A DNA stretch of 64,000 nt, taken from Scytonema hofmannii PCC 7110. GTDB lineage: Bacteria; Cyanobacteriota; Cyanobacteriia; Cyanobacteriales; Nostocaceae. Positions 42,102-51,063 of this stretch are shown here, piece after piece. Both the position numbers and the translations under genes were made by a program. The notes beneath the pieces are model-generated. The model did no database searches, was not told the DNA's origin, and was given only the letters and a program-made list of their open reading frames with translations. The stretch covers positions 8,102,221-8,166,220 of the forward strand of contig NZ_KQ976354.1 in NCBI RefSeq assembly GCF_000346485.2. The letters run 5' to 3'. The number at the start of each line of letters is the position of its first letter. Position 1 is the first letter of the stretch.

Positions 42102-44285
42102 TTAGCCAACTCCCAATCGGCTTTCAGCTCGTCCAAACAGAATGAAGTGTTCAAACCCACTCTTGTATTCTCCTTGAGCAACCGCGCTAGCTACATCTGA
42201 GTACCTGGTCAAATAGAAGTTTTCATCGTAAGAAGTACTGGGGCGACGACCCTCTTTTTGTCCAAATAGAGTGTAGTGGTCTAATCCACCTGTCAATATG
42301 TCTTGAGCAACAGCACTAGCTACATCTGGATTTTGCATCAAATAATATTGTTCGTCAAATACCTGTGGTAAGAAAGCTCTCCCCTCATATTGTCCATACC
42401 GGATGCCATGTTCCACTCCATTCCTCAAATCACCTCGTGTGATACCTGCCACTACATCTGAGTTTGTTGATAGATATTGACTATTGTCAAAAGAACTGAT
42501 GGGATTTCGCCCCTCAAATATTCCAAAGCGGAGGTAGTGATCGAAGCCGCTCTTGAATGTTCCTTGAGCGACAGCACTATTGACATCTAAGTTATTGGCT
42601 AAGTAATAAGCTTCATCAAATTTAAGACTGGGATTGCGTCCTTCTTGTTGTCCAAAGAGCAGGTAGTGTTCAAAGCCACTATCGAATCCCCCTGTTTTGA
42701 CTGCTGCAAACACATCTTGATTTTGTGCTAAGTAGTAACCTTCGTCAAAGGATAGCATTCTCAAATCTCGATGTTCGTAGGACTTGAACCCAACGTTGAC
42801 GAAATGCTCAAAACCGCTACGAATTTGCCCACTAGCTAAAGCTGCTGCGACATCTAAGTTCTGGCTTAAGTACAAACTGTTATTAAAGATCGTGCTGGGG
42901 TCTCGACCCTCAAACCGTCCAATCTGCTGGAAGTGTTGCAAACCACTGCTGTATTGACCGTTAGCGACAGCAGTCGCTACATCAGGATTATTACTCAGAT
43001 AATAATCGTTATCAAACAAGAGGTTAACTAGGTCATTACCTCGATTTACCAAAACGCGGAGCTGGTTTTCAAAATTGAAAGACCCTAATAATGCGGGGTC
43101 ATCATTGTCGAGGATTGTGACGCTGAAGGCATTGTTCTGAGGGCTGAGTTGGGCATTGGTTGGTGTCCCTAATGCGATCGCAACTGTTTTATTAGGTGCA
43201 AGTCCCGTATTATCTACAGGTGTTAGGGTAACGTTAGCCGTTTGCTGATTTGGTGAAAAGGTAATAGAAGTAGGAATATTGTAATCCACACCGTTCACGG
43301 CTGTACCTGACAAAGTCAGAGGTACACTGACTTCACTTGAAGTTGGGCGATCGAGTTGGGCAGTTATAGTTAAGTTACCATTCTCAGGCACAGTATTCAC
43401 ATTGGTACTTGCAATGTTCACCAAAGGAATGTATGTACCTGCGAGTGTATTCGTTTTAAAGTTGTTAATTTCGTGGACATTAGTTGAGGCTCCCGTTCCA
43501 GCTGAAAAACCAAATTTAAAGGTTTGCGGTAAAGGAGCACCGTTTGCTGATTCAGCAGTTACATTAAAATTGGTAATCAGTTGTTCATTGGCATCAAAAA
43601 CATTATTGTTATTCAGATCCATCTGAACCGACACTAACCCTTCTGGAGTCAGGTCAATCTGAACGTTACGCTTGGAATTAGCGCGAGTTGCACTACTACC
43701 AGGGTTATCAATACTAGTGCCTTCTGGCACTGTAGTTCCTGTCAAATATTTGTAATTTGTTGCTTGACTACCTCTAATAGCAACAGAATCTGGAGAAAAA
43801 CCAGGACCACCCGAACCAGATTCTGGAGCGGAGAAGTTACCAAACTCATCAAAGGCAATACCAATATAACCTCCAACTATGCCGTCTTGAACGGGGTCAG
43901 TACTCCTTGAAGAGTAACCAAGGGAACCGCCAACCGCGCCGGCTGTTGTTGGATTTGCACTTCCATCAATTAAGAAGAAACTGATTCCATCTGCACCATT
44001 TCCTCCATAGGAGTAGAGATCGAAGTTAATGGAAAGACCGCTAGCTCTGTTGATAGGCTGGTTGTAAATGACAAAAGTACTCTGTAACGGCTCGTTATTC
44101 GTCAGCCTCAAAGCACCACTACCTTCCGGATCGATCGCTGGTGCTCCACCAGGTAAACCCCCAACTGGTGCAGGTTCGCTACGAGCCGTCAAGAAGGGGT
44201 CAAGAGAGTTTCCAGTGTGACCAAATATCCAAGTCTTTTGGGTAACGTCGCTACCTGTAAAGCTTTCGGTTAAAATATTGTCCAT
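42102..44285 (-). CDS. Large extracellular lectin-like protein with Calx-beta domain and seven C-terminal repeats, 727 aa
   Basis: Residues about 5-285 form an L-type-lectin-like beta sandwich (GADGISFFLIDGSANP, IGIAFDEFGNFS, SPDSVAIRGS). Residues about 290-395 are a Calx-beta domain (NVNTVPENGNLTITAQL, VTILDNDDP). From about 405 to the end come seven repeats of 40-50 residues following YYL..N.DV..AV..G....GFEHY..FG..EGR.P. No signal peptide is present, which fits type I secretion or RTX-like adhesins of cyanobacteria. Divergent location beside the polysaccharide locus suggests a glycan-binding surface role; this is inference. Confidence 0.78.
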   Translation of the reverse strand: MDNILTESFTGSDVTQKTWIFGHTGNSLDPFLTARSEPAPVGGLPGGAPAIDPEGSGALRLTNNEPLQSTFVIYNQPINRASGLSINFDLYSYGGNGADGISFFLIDGSANPTTAGAVGGSLGYSSRSTDPVQDGIVGGYIGIAFDEFGNFSAPESGSGGPGFSPDSVAIRGSQATNYKYLTGTTVPEGTSIDNPGSSATRANSKRNVQIDLTPEGLVSVQMDLNNNNVFDANEQLITNFNVTAESANGAPLPQTFKFGFSAGTGASTNVHEINNFKTNTLAGTYIPLVNIASTNVNTVPENGNLTITAQLDRPTSSEVSVPLTLSGTAVNGVDYNIPTSITFSPNQQTANVTLTPVDNTGLAPNKTVAIALGTPTNAQLSPQNNAFSVTILDNDDPALLGSFNFENQLRVLVNRGNDLVNLLFDNDYYLSNNPDVATAVANGQYSSGLQHFQQIGRFEGRDPSTIFNNSLYLSQNLDVAAALASGQIRSGFEHFVNVGFKSYEHRDLRMLSFDEGYYLAQNQDVFAAVKTGGFDSGFEHYLLFGQQEGRNPSLKFDEAYYLANNLDVNSAVAQGTFKSGFDHYLRFGIFEGRNPISSFDNSQYLSTNSDVVAGITRGDLRNGVEHGIRYGQYEGRAFLPQVFDEQYYLMQNPDVASAVAQDILTGGLDHYTLFGQKEGRRPSTSYDENFYLTRYSDVASAVAQGEYKSGFEHFILFGRAESRLGVG

Positions 44286-44794
44286 TGTACAGATTCCACC
44301 ATGAATTCTAGCTACAGTAGTTTTGCTAACGAATAGTTGTCAATTCGGTCTCAGTATTCCTCAATCAGACAAATGTACCTAACAACAGCCTTTTTAGACA
44401 CGTATTGTAGTACGTCTCTACATATCTAGAAATTTTGCTCGCAGACCAAAACCATAGTCGTGTTGAATTTAGTCTTATTAGTGAAATCACTGAGCCTCTG
44501 TGGAGACTGAGATGACAATCCCGATCCAAAACACAACCAAAACTTCTCAGTCAACTGTATAGTTGGCCGAAACCTTTATATAAGACTTAGCTGCCTTCTC
44601 AAGTGAAAGAGTCGTGATATCCTTATACGTTGCAAATACTAATTCAGCACCAAATCTTTTTTGTTAGCTTTTTGCAAACAATCTACTGGCAACAAAAACT
44701 CAGGCTATATCAAGTAGATATATCCTATGGCTTTTTGTTGCCTATGTAACAATATCACTCTTGTCAATAGCAATACAACCCTATTAATAATAAT
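44286..44794. other. Intergenic region upstream of the lectin-like gene
   Basis: About 500 bases, AT-rich, with an imperfect palindrome 'tagacacgtattg/tagtacgtctcta' around 44394-44420 (a dispersed cyanobacterial repeat type). It holds the 5' region of the lectin-like gene and the 3' side of the CbiQ-like gene. No gene seen. Confidence 0.45.
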
Positions 44795-45718
44795 TTAAAC
44801 TTCTGTTCCTATTGCCAACCGCACTCCCCAAAACACGATTAGAAACGCGATCGCCAGCCAATCGCGTCTTCCCAATCGTAAGTTGTGCCACTGTACCCGA
44901 TGTTCGCTAGGACTGGTAAAACCTCTTACCATCATCGCATTCGCCATTTGTTCTGCCCGGAGGAGTAAATTCTCCAAAAGTCTTTCTGCAACCAGCATCC
45001 AAACTTTAACTGCTCCTTTTAATCCCAACTTCTTCCAATTAATCGCCCTTGTCATAATAGAACGGACTAAGTTCTGAATTTCTTCTAAAACAAGGGGAAT
45101 AAACCGCAAAGACAAAGTCAATGTCAAAGTGATTTCGGTAACAGGTATTTTAAACCTTTGCAGTGGTTGCATCAAGTTCTCTATAGCTGCTGTAATTTCC
45201 TCTGGTGCCGTTGTTAATAAGTATAAATTTGTACTATAAATTAATGTAAATACCATTGTACTAACACGTATAGCCAAATCTACAGAGTGGCGAGTGGCTC
45301 TCACTAGTCCTTTATCAAACAACACGTACTTATATTCCTGCGGCGTGCTTCCCGGTAGAGGTGCTATTGCAGAAGAAGGAGTTGGTTGTGCAGCCACTGC
45401 TTGTTGTTTAGTCGGCAAACGTGGATGGTAATTTATACCGTAACCATCAGGGCTAACAGATAAAATAACAAGAACAAAAAAGCACAAAGCTAACAGCCAA
45501 CCCATTTGCTGTCCCCAAACTCGTCTGGGAATCCGAGCAATTAAAGTTGCCAGAATTAATATGACTACCAGCAGAACGCGCCACAAGTTGTTTGCGTATA
45601 AATAGGTTGTGAGAAAACTCATCAACCAAAAAAACTTGACACGCGGGTCTAGTTTGTGCATCCAAGTTTGTGGTTGTTCTAGGTAAAGACCAATTGGAAG
45701 CGATCGTAGTAAATCCAT
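44795..45718 (-). CDS. CbiQ/EcfT-like transmembrane protein, 307 aa
   Basis: T component of an energy-coupling-factor (cobalt/vitamin) transporter: N-terminal LYLEQPQTWMHKLDPRVKFFW, a cluster of five or six helices, and the coupling helices with Ala-Arg-Gly-type motifs, here MMVRGFTSPSEHR near residue 265 and RAINWKKLGLK near 230. Between helices 3 and 4 is a Pro/Gln/Ser-rich loop (about residues 100-125). No EcfA ATPase or EcfS substrate subunit is near, so the substrate is unknown. Lies 50 bases after der on the same strand. Confidence 0.82.
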   Translation of the reverse strand: MDLLRSLPIGLYLEQPQTWMHKLDPRVKFFWLMSFLTTYLYANNLWRVLLVVILILATLIARIPRRVWGQQMGWLLALCFFVLVILSVSPDGYGINYHPRLPTKQQAVAAQPTPSSAIAPLPGSTPQEYKYVLFDKGLVRATRHSVDLAIRVSTMVFTLIYSTNLYLLTTAPEEITAAIENLMQPLQRFKIPVTEITLTLTLSLRFIPLVLEEIQNLVRSIMTRAINWKKLGLKGAVKVWMLVAERLLENLLLRAEQMANAMMVRGFTSPSEHRVQWHNLRLGRRDWLAIAFLIVFWGVRLAIGTEV

Positions 45719-45738
45719 TTATTAGTCATTAGTCATTG

Positions 45739-45763
45739 GTCATTGGTCACTGGTCACTGGTCA
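45739..45763. repeat. Short TCACTGG heptamer repeat
   Basis: Three to four TCACTGG/TCATTGG words between der and the CbiQ-like gene, the inverse of the TGACCAG repeats at 690 and 57719. Confidence 0.75.
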
Positions 45764-45768
45764 GGTGA

Positions 45769-47130
45769 TTACACTCGTGTAGCTCGATTTGCATTAGTGC
45801 TTTCAACATCACGAGTTTTCTTGCTGCGCCATAGTATACGAATGGGAGTACCTTGAAAACCCAAATTCTGACGAAATTGTCGCTCAATGTAACGGCGGTA
45901 GTTGTCGTTAAAGCGTTTGGCTTCGTTAACAAATAATGCTATTGTAGGCGGCTGAGTACTGACTTGAGTCCCGTAATAAATTCTACCCTGACGACCACCA
46001 CGAGAAACGGGTGGAGTGTGTCTGTTAAGAGCTTCTTCCAAAACTTCGTTAACAACTGCTGTACTCACACGACGTTTGTGTGATTCAGCTGCCCTATCCA
46101 CCAATTCTATAATCTTCTCGACCCTTAGCCCAGTCAAAGCACTGACAAAAATAATTTCTGCCCATTCGGTAAAGTGCAGTCGCTCTTCCAAATGTTTTTG
46201 GTAATCGTAAATTGTGTAAGAGTCTTTTTCTACGGCATCCCATTTATTGACAACAAGTACACAAGCTCGACCTTCTTCAATAATGCGTCCAGCCAACTTT
46301 TGGTCTTGCTCGGTCACTCCATCAATGGCATCTATTACCAATAGAACCACATTAGCGCGACGGATCGCTTTGAAAGCACGGTTAATACTAAAGAATTCCG
46401 GACCGTAGTCCACATTTTTCTTTTTGCGAATCCCGGCTGTGTCAATTAAGCGATAAGTTTGCCCGTTGCGTTCAACAACCGTGTCAATAGCATCGCGGGT
46501 TGTGCCAGAAATTGGGCTAACGATCGCTCTTTCTTCTCCTACAAAAGCATTTAACAAACTAGATTTGCCGACGTTTGGTCGTCCCACAATTGCGACTTTA
46601 ATTTCCTCAATTGCCTGGATGTCCTTAGTTTCAGGGAGATAAGTTACGAGTACATCTAGTAAATCCCCTGTACCGCTACCATGAATGGCAGAAACAGCAA
46701 AAGGTTCCCCCAATCCCAATTCCCAAAATTCAGCAGCTTGAATTAAGCCGTGTTCTGGAGATTCACATTTATTCACAGCCAGCAGGACAGGAACTGTTTG
46801 TTGCCGCAACCACTCGGAAATTTCTTCATCAGCGGGTGTCGGTCCTGTCTGACCATCTACTACAAAGATAGCAACGCTGGCTTCTTGCAAGGCTGCCATG
46901 GCCTGTTGGCGAATCAACGGTAAAAATTCCGTGTCGTCATTAAATACCAAACCACCAGTGTCTACAACCAAAAACTCGCGATCGTTCCAGTAAGCATCTT
47001 TGTAAGTGCGATCGCGTGTCATACCCGGTTGATCGTGAACAATAGCAGATTGTTCTCCAGCAAGACGATTGACGAAGGTAGATTTGCCCACATTCGGGCG
47101 ACCAATAATAGCTACGATAGGAAGACGCAT
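45769..47130 (-). CDS. der: Ribosome-associated GTPase Der (EngA), 453 aa
   Basis: Two tandem GTPase domains and a KH-like C-terminus. G domain 1: [16 protein letters not shown] (G1), VVDTGG (G3), AVNKCE (G4). G domain 2: [32 protein letters not shown]. The double-GTPase layout is unique to Der, which helps assemble the 50S subunit. Complete and normal length. A decayed 42-base copy of its N-terminal coding sequence lies at 48025-48066 on the same strand. Confidence 0.97.
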   Translation of the reverse strand: MRLPIVAIIGRPNVGKSTFVNRLAGEQSAIVHDQPGMTRDRTYKDAYWNDREFLVVDTGGLVFNDDTEFLPLIRQQAMAALQEASVAIFVVDGQTGPTPADEEISEWLRQQTVPVLLAVNKCESPEHGLIQAAEFWELGLGEPFAVSAIHGSGTGDLLDVLVTYLPETKDIQAIEEIKVAIVGRPNVGKSSLLNAFVGEERAIVSPISGTTRDAIDTVVERNGQTYRLIDTAGIRKKKNVDYGPEFFSINRAFKAIRRANVVLLVIDAIDGVTEQDQKLAGRIIEEGRACVLVVNKWDAVEKDSYTIYDYQKHLEERLHFTEWAEIIFVSALTGLRVEKIIELVDRAAESHKRRVSTAVVNEVLEEALNRHTPPVSRGGRQGRIYYGTQVSTQPPTIALFVNEAKRFNDNYRRYIERQFRQNLGFQGTPIRILWRSKKTRDVESTNANRATRV

Positions 47131-47262
47131 AATAATAAGGATGCACTATGCTCCAAATCTTTATTGTAGCCAGCTTAGGTTAAATTGTACGTAAATAGTT
47201 GTATTCCCATATGAGGAGTGCGATCGGGTATTATTTTAGGTAAAGCTAATCTAAACGAGTAT

Positions 47263-47493
47263 ATGCAAAAGCTTCAAACTGTTGAAGCCATCTATGAAAA
47301 TGGAGTTTTTCGTCCGCTCAAAGCATTGGATGGTTTAGTAGAGCATTCTCAAGTAAAAATTACCATTGAGTCCGACCAAACTCAATCTCATCCTCTGTTG
47401 CAGTTTGCTGGCATTCTTAGTGATGAGGAGGCTATTGAGCTACAACACACAATTGCAAACGAGTTCGGCAAAATTGACCCAAATGTCTGGTGA
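47263..47493 (+). CDS. Antitoxin of the AF2212/DUF104 type, 76 aa
   Basis: From ATG 47263 the protein begins MQKLQTVEAIYENGVFRPL, the beta-strand start typical of DUF104/AF2212-like antitoxins, and has a helical acidic C-terminus with FAGILSDEEAIELQ. The longer frame from 47218 adds 15 unlikely residues. Its stop overlaps the next gene by four bases (47490-47493). The toxin behind it lacks its N-terminus, so the antitoxin probably works alone now. Confidence 0.78.
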   Translation: MQKLQTVEAIYENGVFRPLKALDGLVEHSQVKITIESDQTQSHPLLQFAGILSDEEAIELQHTIANEFGKIDPNVW

Positions 47494-47750
47494 GAGCGGA
47501 AAACTCAGCCCGTCCCCTTAGAAACGTCACCCAATACTTACAGTTTATTGAAGCGTGTACAGTTATCCCGATGGGAAAAGAAACAGCTAGTGTTTATTCC
47601 CGTACACGCCTTGCCTTGAAGCGCAAAGGAAGACCTATTCCTGAAAATGATATTTGGATTGCAGCGCAATGCCTTGAAAATGGTTGGAAATTGGCTACAG
47701 ACGATGAGCATTTCACCTACGTAGACGGACTTGTAGTTGAGCGTCGGTAA
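47490..47750 (+). pseudogene. PIN-domain toxin lacking its N-terminal third, 86 aa
   Basis: The C-terminal two thirds are clear: YSRTRLALKRKGRPIPEND, IWIAAQCLENGWKLATDDEHF, with the Asp pair of the PIN active site in PENDIW and TDD. The expected N-terminal strand with the first catalytic Asp (xLLDTNI) is missing; instead the frame starts VRAENSARPLRNVTQ from a GTG that overlaps the antitoxin stop. A deletion of about 45 codons at the operon joint explains this. Without the first Asp it should not cut RNA. Confidence 0.68.
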
Positions 47751-47847
47751 GCAAGTGCGCCAGTAGGGTAGTTTATCAAGGTAATCATGTCTGTAATGTG
47801 TTTAACACCTAGTAGACCATAATTAACGATTTCCGGATAAATTGGGC

Positions 47848-47959
47848 GATTACTCCCTTCCCGGTGTAAGATTACTGCTCCTGTTCTTTCTGTTTCTTGG
47901 CGTCCTTGGCGTCTTGGCGGTTTTTTAATAGGTAATTTTCTGGCGGAAAGGGAGTAATC
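47848..47959. repeat. MITE-like element, copy B
   Basis: 112 bases between GATTACTCCCTTCCCG (47848-47863) and its complement ending at 47959. GCGGAAAGGGAGTAATC at 47943-47959 is identical over 17 bases to the right arm of copy A (3529-3545). The interior is in reverse orientation to copy A and rich in GTCTTGGCG-type words. Inserted just beyond the broken PIN toxin. Confidence 0.75.
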
Positions 47960-48438
47960 ATTACAGATGCCCGCATAAAACTCCAAAACCTATATCCGGT
48001 AATCGATGATTAAAGCCTACTAGTTTATCATAAACTACAACAGATTTTTCCCCTGCAAGACGATTGCTCCGGGTAAATTCGCATAATGCAGAATGCGCTC
48101 GCTCTCTATTCTTATTATTTGAAGTGGGGTTGAGATTGAATATATAGCGCTTTTCAATTGGGTGCAATACATAAAAAAGTTATGGAACCGCAGATGCACG
48201 CAGACGAACGCAGATAAATCTGTACTTCATTCAAGTGAGAATCGCTATAGGTACTAAACTCCTGTACAAAAGCTTTGCTTAATTCTTCATATATAAGTTA
48301 GTAAAAATCACGATATATAACTTCTTTATACTAAGTTTTTAAGTATATTTTGGGCTATTTGTACAAAGATAGGTTCTCGTTGTTGTGTCATTTTTTCTGA
48401 TGACATTTTGACTGAATTTTTCAGATAGTGAAAGTCAA
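47960..48438. other. Gene-poor stretch with decayed fragments
   Basis: Contains the der fragment (48025-48066), 'accgcagatgcacgcagac' direct-repeat words near 48184-48210, and otherwise AT-rich DNA before the truncated methyltransferase. Open frames on the minus strand (47717-47986, 47961-48167) are composites of the MITE and the der fragment; I do not regard them as genes. Confidence 0.45.
48025..48066 (-). pseudogene. Degraded fragment of a der-like gene
   Basis: 42 bases align without gaps to der positions 47030-47071 with nine mismatches. On the minus strand it codes NRLAGEKSVVVYDK, against [14 protein letters not shown] in der. Weaker similarity continues a few codons further. It is a relic of a partial duplication or of another Der-like GTPase. 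Confidence 0.55.
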
Positions 48439-49047
48439 ATGACATCTACCACAAACAACGAAATGAGCGATACCTCACTTCATAATCTTTTTTGGAATGA
48501 ACCATCAGATTACATAGGAAATATTTTTGAAAATTTGGTGATAAAACCTTTTACTCAATATCCTAAAAATGAAGCTTGGCAACGGGAAGTTGTGAACTCC
48601 TATAATAATAAGAATTTCGATAATATTAAAGCTATTGTAGGACGAGGACAAGCAAACTTTGATGAACCATTTAATGAATTAACACCGTCTGAGAGAGTCT
48701 TATTATATTGTTATGATAATATGTACCAACATATTATTAGTCAAATCTATATTTTTAATAAACACAAAAATATATTTGATAAATACATTTTTGATTCTCA
48801 GACAAAAATTTTATTTATTGATTTTGGCTGTGGACCACTGAGTTCTGGTTTAGCCCTTGCAATGTATTATGCTAAATCGGCTAAGAGTAATGGTCAATTT
48901 ATAAAAGTTAATTATATTGGTTTAGATAAAGCAGAATCAATGTTGAAAAAGGCGAGGGAATTTAGTCAATACTCTAATTTATTTCACAGTAATACTTCCA
49001 GATTAAACAATCGCAAGAGTAATATAGCAATCCTATTTTATCTTTGA
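48439..49047 (+). pseudogene. SAM-dependent methyltransferase, truncated, 202 aa
   Basis: An N-terminal helical region is followed by class I motifs: FIDFGCGPLSSGLALAMYY (motif I, about residues 126-144) and NYIGLDKAESMLKKAREF (motif II). The frame ends about 35 residues later, before motifs that close the Rossmann fold. The last dozen codons (SNIAILFYL and stop) are encoded by the left arm and loop of a 45-base hairpin (49022-49066), so the end is not native. 76 bases further an ISL3-type element begins. Very AT-rich; codon use differs from nearby core genes, suggesting transfer. Confidence 0.65.
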
Positions 49048-49066
49048 AAAAATAGGATTGCTATAT
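49022..49066. repeat. Perfect 18-bp hairpin at the end of the truncated methyltransferase
   Basis: ATATAGCAATCCTATTTT (49022-49039) and its complement (49049-49066) with a 9-base loop that contains the methyltransferase stop codon. Either an inserted mini-hairpin that truncated the gene or the end of a lost mobile element. No U-run follows it. Confidence 0.8.
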
Positions 49067-49257
49067 GGTAAAAATTTAACATATTTGATGCGACTTAAGA
49101 CAGAGTATTACTTAGAATATAAGGCTCTTCAGTACTTGTTATGCTAAAATAACAAGTACTGAAGAGGGAACAGGGAACAGGGAACGGGGAACAGTGAAGA
49201 AAGAAACGAAGTTTTCTGTTTGCCTTGCCTGATAACATTTTTGTAAATCTAACAGTT

Positions 49258-50506
49258 ATGGTAAGGAAAAAAGGTATTAAAGCTTTAACGGAAATTCTGG
49301 ATATAGAAGGGGTAAAAGTCATATCCCATCGGCTTCATGCTGGAATTGGACTTATACTACAAACCGAATCAATTTCTGATTATAGTATTTGCCTACGTTG
49401 TGGAACCGTAAGTCATAGATTACATCAAAATCATCGATACATAGTAAAAGACTTACCATTTGGAGAAAAACCAGTTTTTTTAGAAATAAACTTTTATACA
49501 ATTCAAATGTGAGGTGTGTAAAAAACCTTTTAGTGAAGAATTAGATTTCGTAAGCCGAAAAAGGACATATACAAAAAGATTAGCTCAAAAAATAATACAA
49601 GACGTTTTAGAAAACGATATTCACAGTGTTGCATCCAAAGGAATTGTGACGACAGAAGAAATAGAAAGAATGTTAAAAGATGCATCTACAGGATTATCTT
49701 CATCAAAACATGACGGATTAAAAAGACTGGGAATTGACGAAATAGCTTTGGTGAAAGGTCATGGAAATTACTGTGCAGTCTTAACAGATTTGGATACATC
49801 TAAACCAATTACAATTTTACATGGGCGCACACAAGAAGTCATAAGAGAAATCTTAATTGAATGGGGGAATGATGTTTTAGATAAAATAGAAGAAGTGAGT
49901 ATAGATTTATGGCAAGGTTATAAAAGTTTAGTGAAAGAATTAATGCCTCATGCACAAGTAGTGGCTGACAGATTTCATGTAATGGTACAGATAAACAAGG
50001 AACTAGATACACAAAGAAAGAGAGAAAAAAGTCAAATAGAATCAGTTATAAAAAAAGCGGAATCTCCTCAAGATAAAGCAGACAGTGAAAAAATTTTACA
50101 AGGACTTACAAAAAGTAAATATATTTTACTTAAGAATGAAGAAGATCTAAATCAAGTCCAACAAGAGAAATTAATTGAAGTCAAACAAGTTTCTCCTAGT
50201 CTAAAAATCATGCATGAATTAAAAGAGGAAATTCGACAAATTTTTGAAACAATAAGTAATTGGGAAGCCGGATTATTTAAACTAGGAACATGGTTATTTA
50301 AAGCGAAAAAACATTTTCCTAAGAGCTATAACACAATACTTCGTTGGCTAGATGAGATCGTTGCTTACTTTGATAATAGGACAACAAGCGGAGTTGTAGA
50401 AGGTATTAATAACAAACTCAAGCTCATCAAACGCGCTGCTTATGGTTTTAGAAATTTTGACAACTTTCGAATTCGGTGCCTATTAACTTGGCATTTCAAT
50501 TGCTAA
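49258..50506 (+). pseudogene. ISL3-family transposase, split by a frameshift
   Basis: Part 1 (49258-49512) codes the zinc-finger N-terminus (Cys pair in YSICLRCGTVSHRL). Part 2 (49514-50506) begins with the second Cys pair, QFKCEVCKKPFSEEL read in the other frame, and holds the DDE core: Asp in RLGIDEIAL, Asp in SIDLWQGYKSL, Glu in GVVEGINNKLK, and VVADRFHVMVQINKELD. The join between EIN and QFKC needs a +1 shift near 49490-49500; one extra base in the A/T-rich 'aaacttttatacaa' explains it. A -1 programmed shift would go to the wrong frame. Probably inactive unless supplied in trans. Confidence 0.85.
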
Positions 50507-50544
50507 CTAAACATTGATGAATTTTGATAATCTTGAGGGTTTTC

Positions 50545-50904
50545 ATGGCAGAGATTAATGATTTTAAAGACTTAAAAATCTGGCAAAAAGGTATGGATAT
50601 AGCCGAAAAGTGCTATTTTTTGACTAAACCTTTTCCCAAAGACGAGTTATATGGCATGGTACAACAAATTAGGAAATCCGCTGTCTCTATTCCAGCCAAT
50701 ATAGCCGAGGGATATGGAAGAAGATCGACACTTGAATACATTAGATTTCTGAATATTGCTCAAGGCTCGGTTAATGAATTAGAAACACACGTTATTCTAT
50801 CGCATCGGGTAGGTCTATCTAAACAAGAAGATATAGAACCAATTATTTCTTTGCTACGAGAAGAGAGTCGAATGATTATTGCCCTCATTAAGAAGCTAGA
50901 ATAA
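50545..50904 (+). CDS. Four-helix-bundle protein (S23/Avd-like), passenger of the IS, 119 aa
   Basis: Starts MAEINDFKDLKIWQKGMD and continues YGMVQQIRKSAVSIPANIAEG, the strongly conserved signature of the four-helix bundle (S23 rRNA-intervening-sequence) family, related to Avd of diversity-generating retroelements. The fold is a pentameric, positively charged bundle that binds nucleic acid in Avd. Complete, about normal length. It lies 39 bases after the transposase stop and inside the IS arms, same strand, so it travels with the element. Start chosen at ATG 50545; an in-frame upstream ATG at 50524 adds seven residues. Confidence 0.85.
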   Translation: MAEINDFKDLKIWQKGMDIAEKCYFLTKPFPKDELYGMVQQIRKSAVSIPANIAEGYGRRSTLEYIRFLNIAQGSVNELETHVILSHRVGLSKQEDIEPIISLLREESRMIIALIKKLE

Positions 50905-51063
50905 CGCTCTCTTCCCTTTTTTCCTTTTTCCTTTTTCCTTTCTTCACTGTTCCCTGTTCCCTGTTCCCTGTTCCCTCTTCAGTACTTGTTATTTTAGCAT
51001 AACAAGTACTGAAGAACCGAATATAATAGATGTATTAAGTCCTCAATGAGGAGTGCGATCGCC

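Larger units (their letters stand above)
49123..51018 (+). mobile_element. ISL3-type insertion sequence, 1896 bp, with passenger gene
   Basis: Flanked by 8-base direct repeats GAATATAA (49115-49122 and 51019-51026), as expected for ISL3. Outer ends are GGCTCTTCAG and, inverted, GGTTCTTCAG. Inside, 49126-49203 and 50938-51015 are 78-bp inverted arms with one mismatch. Each arm consists of a 40-base palindrome (17-bp stem TCTTCAGTACTTGTTAT, 6-base loop) followed by GGGAACA heptamers. Between the arms are a frameshifted ISL3 transposase and a four-helix-bundle gene. The target duplication and arms are intact, so the insertion is recent. Confidence 0.9.

Noticed and set aside
47717-48167. Two minus-strand ORFs of 89 and 68 codons
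   Set aside because: They are composites of MITE copy B and the der relic, so no independent gene is supported.
49490-49514. Programmed -1 frameshift in the IS transposase
   Set aside because: The second half is in the +1 frame relative to the first; a -1 shift would not join them.
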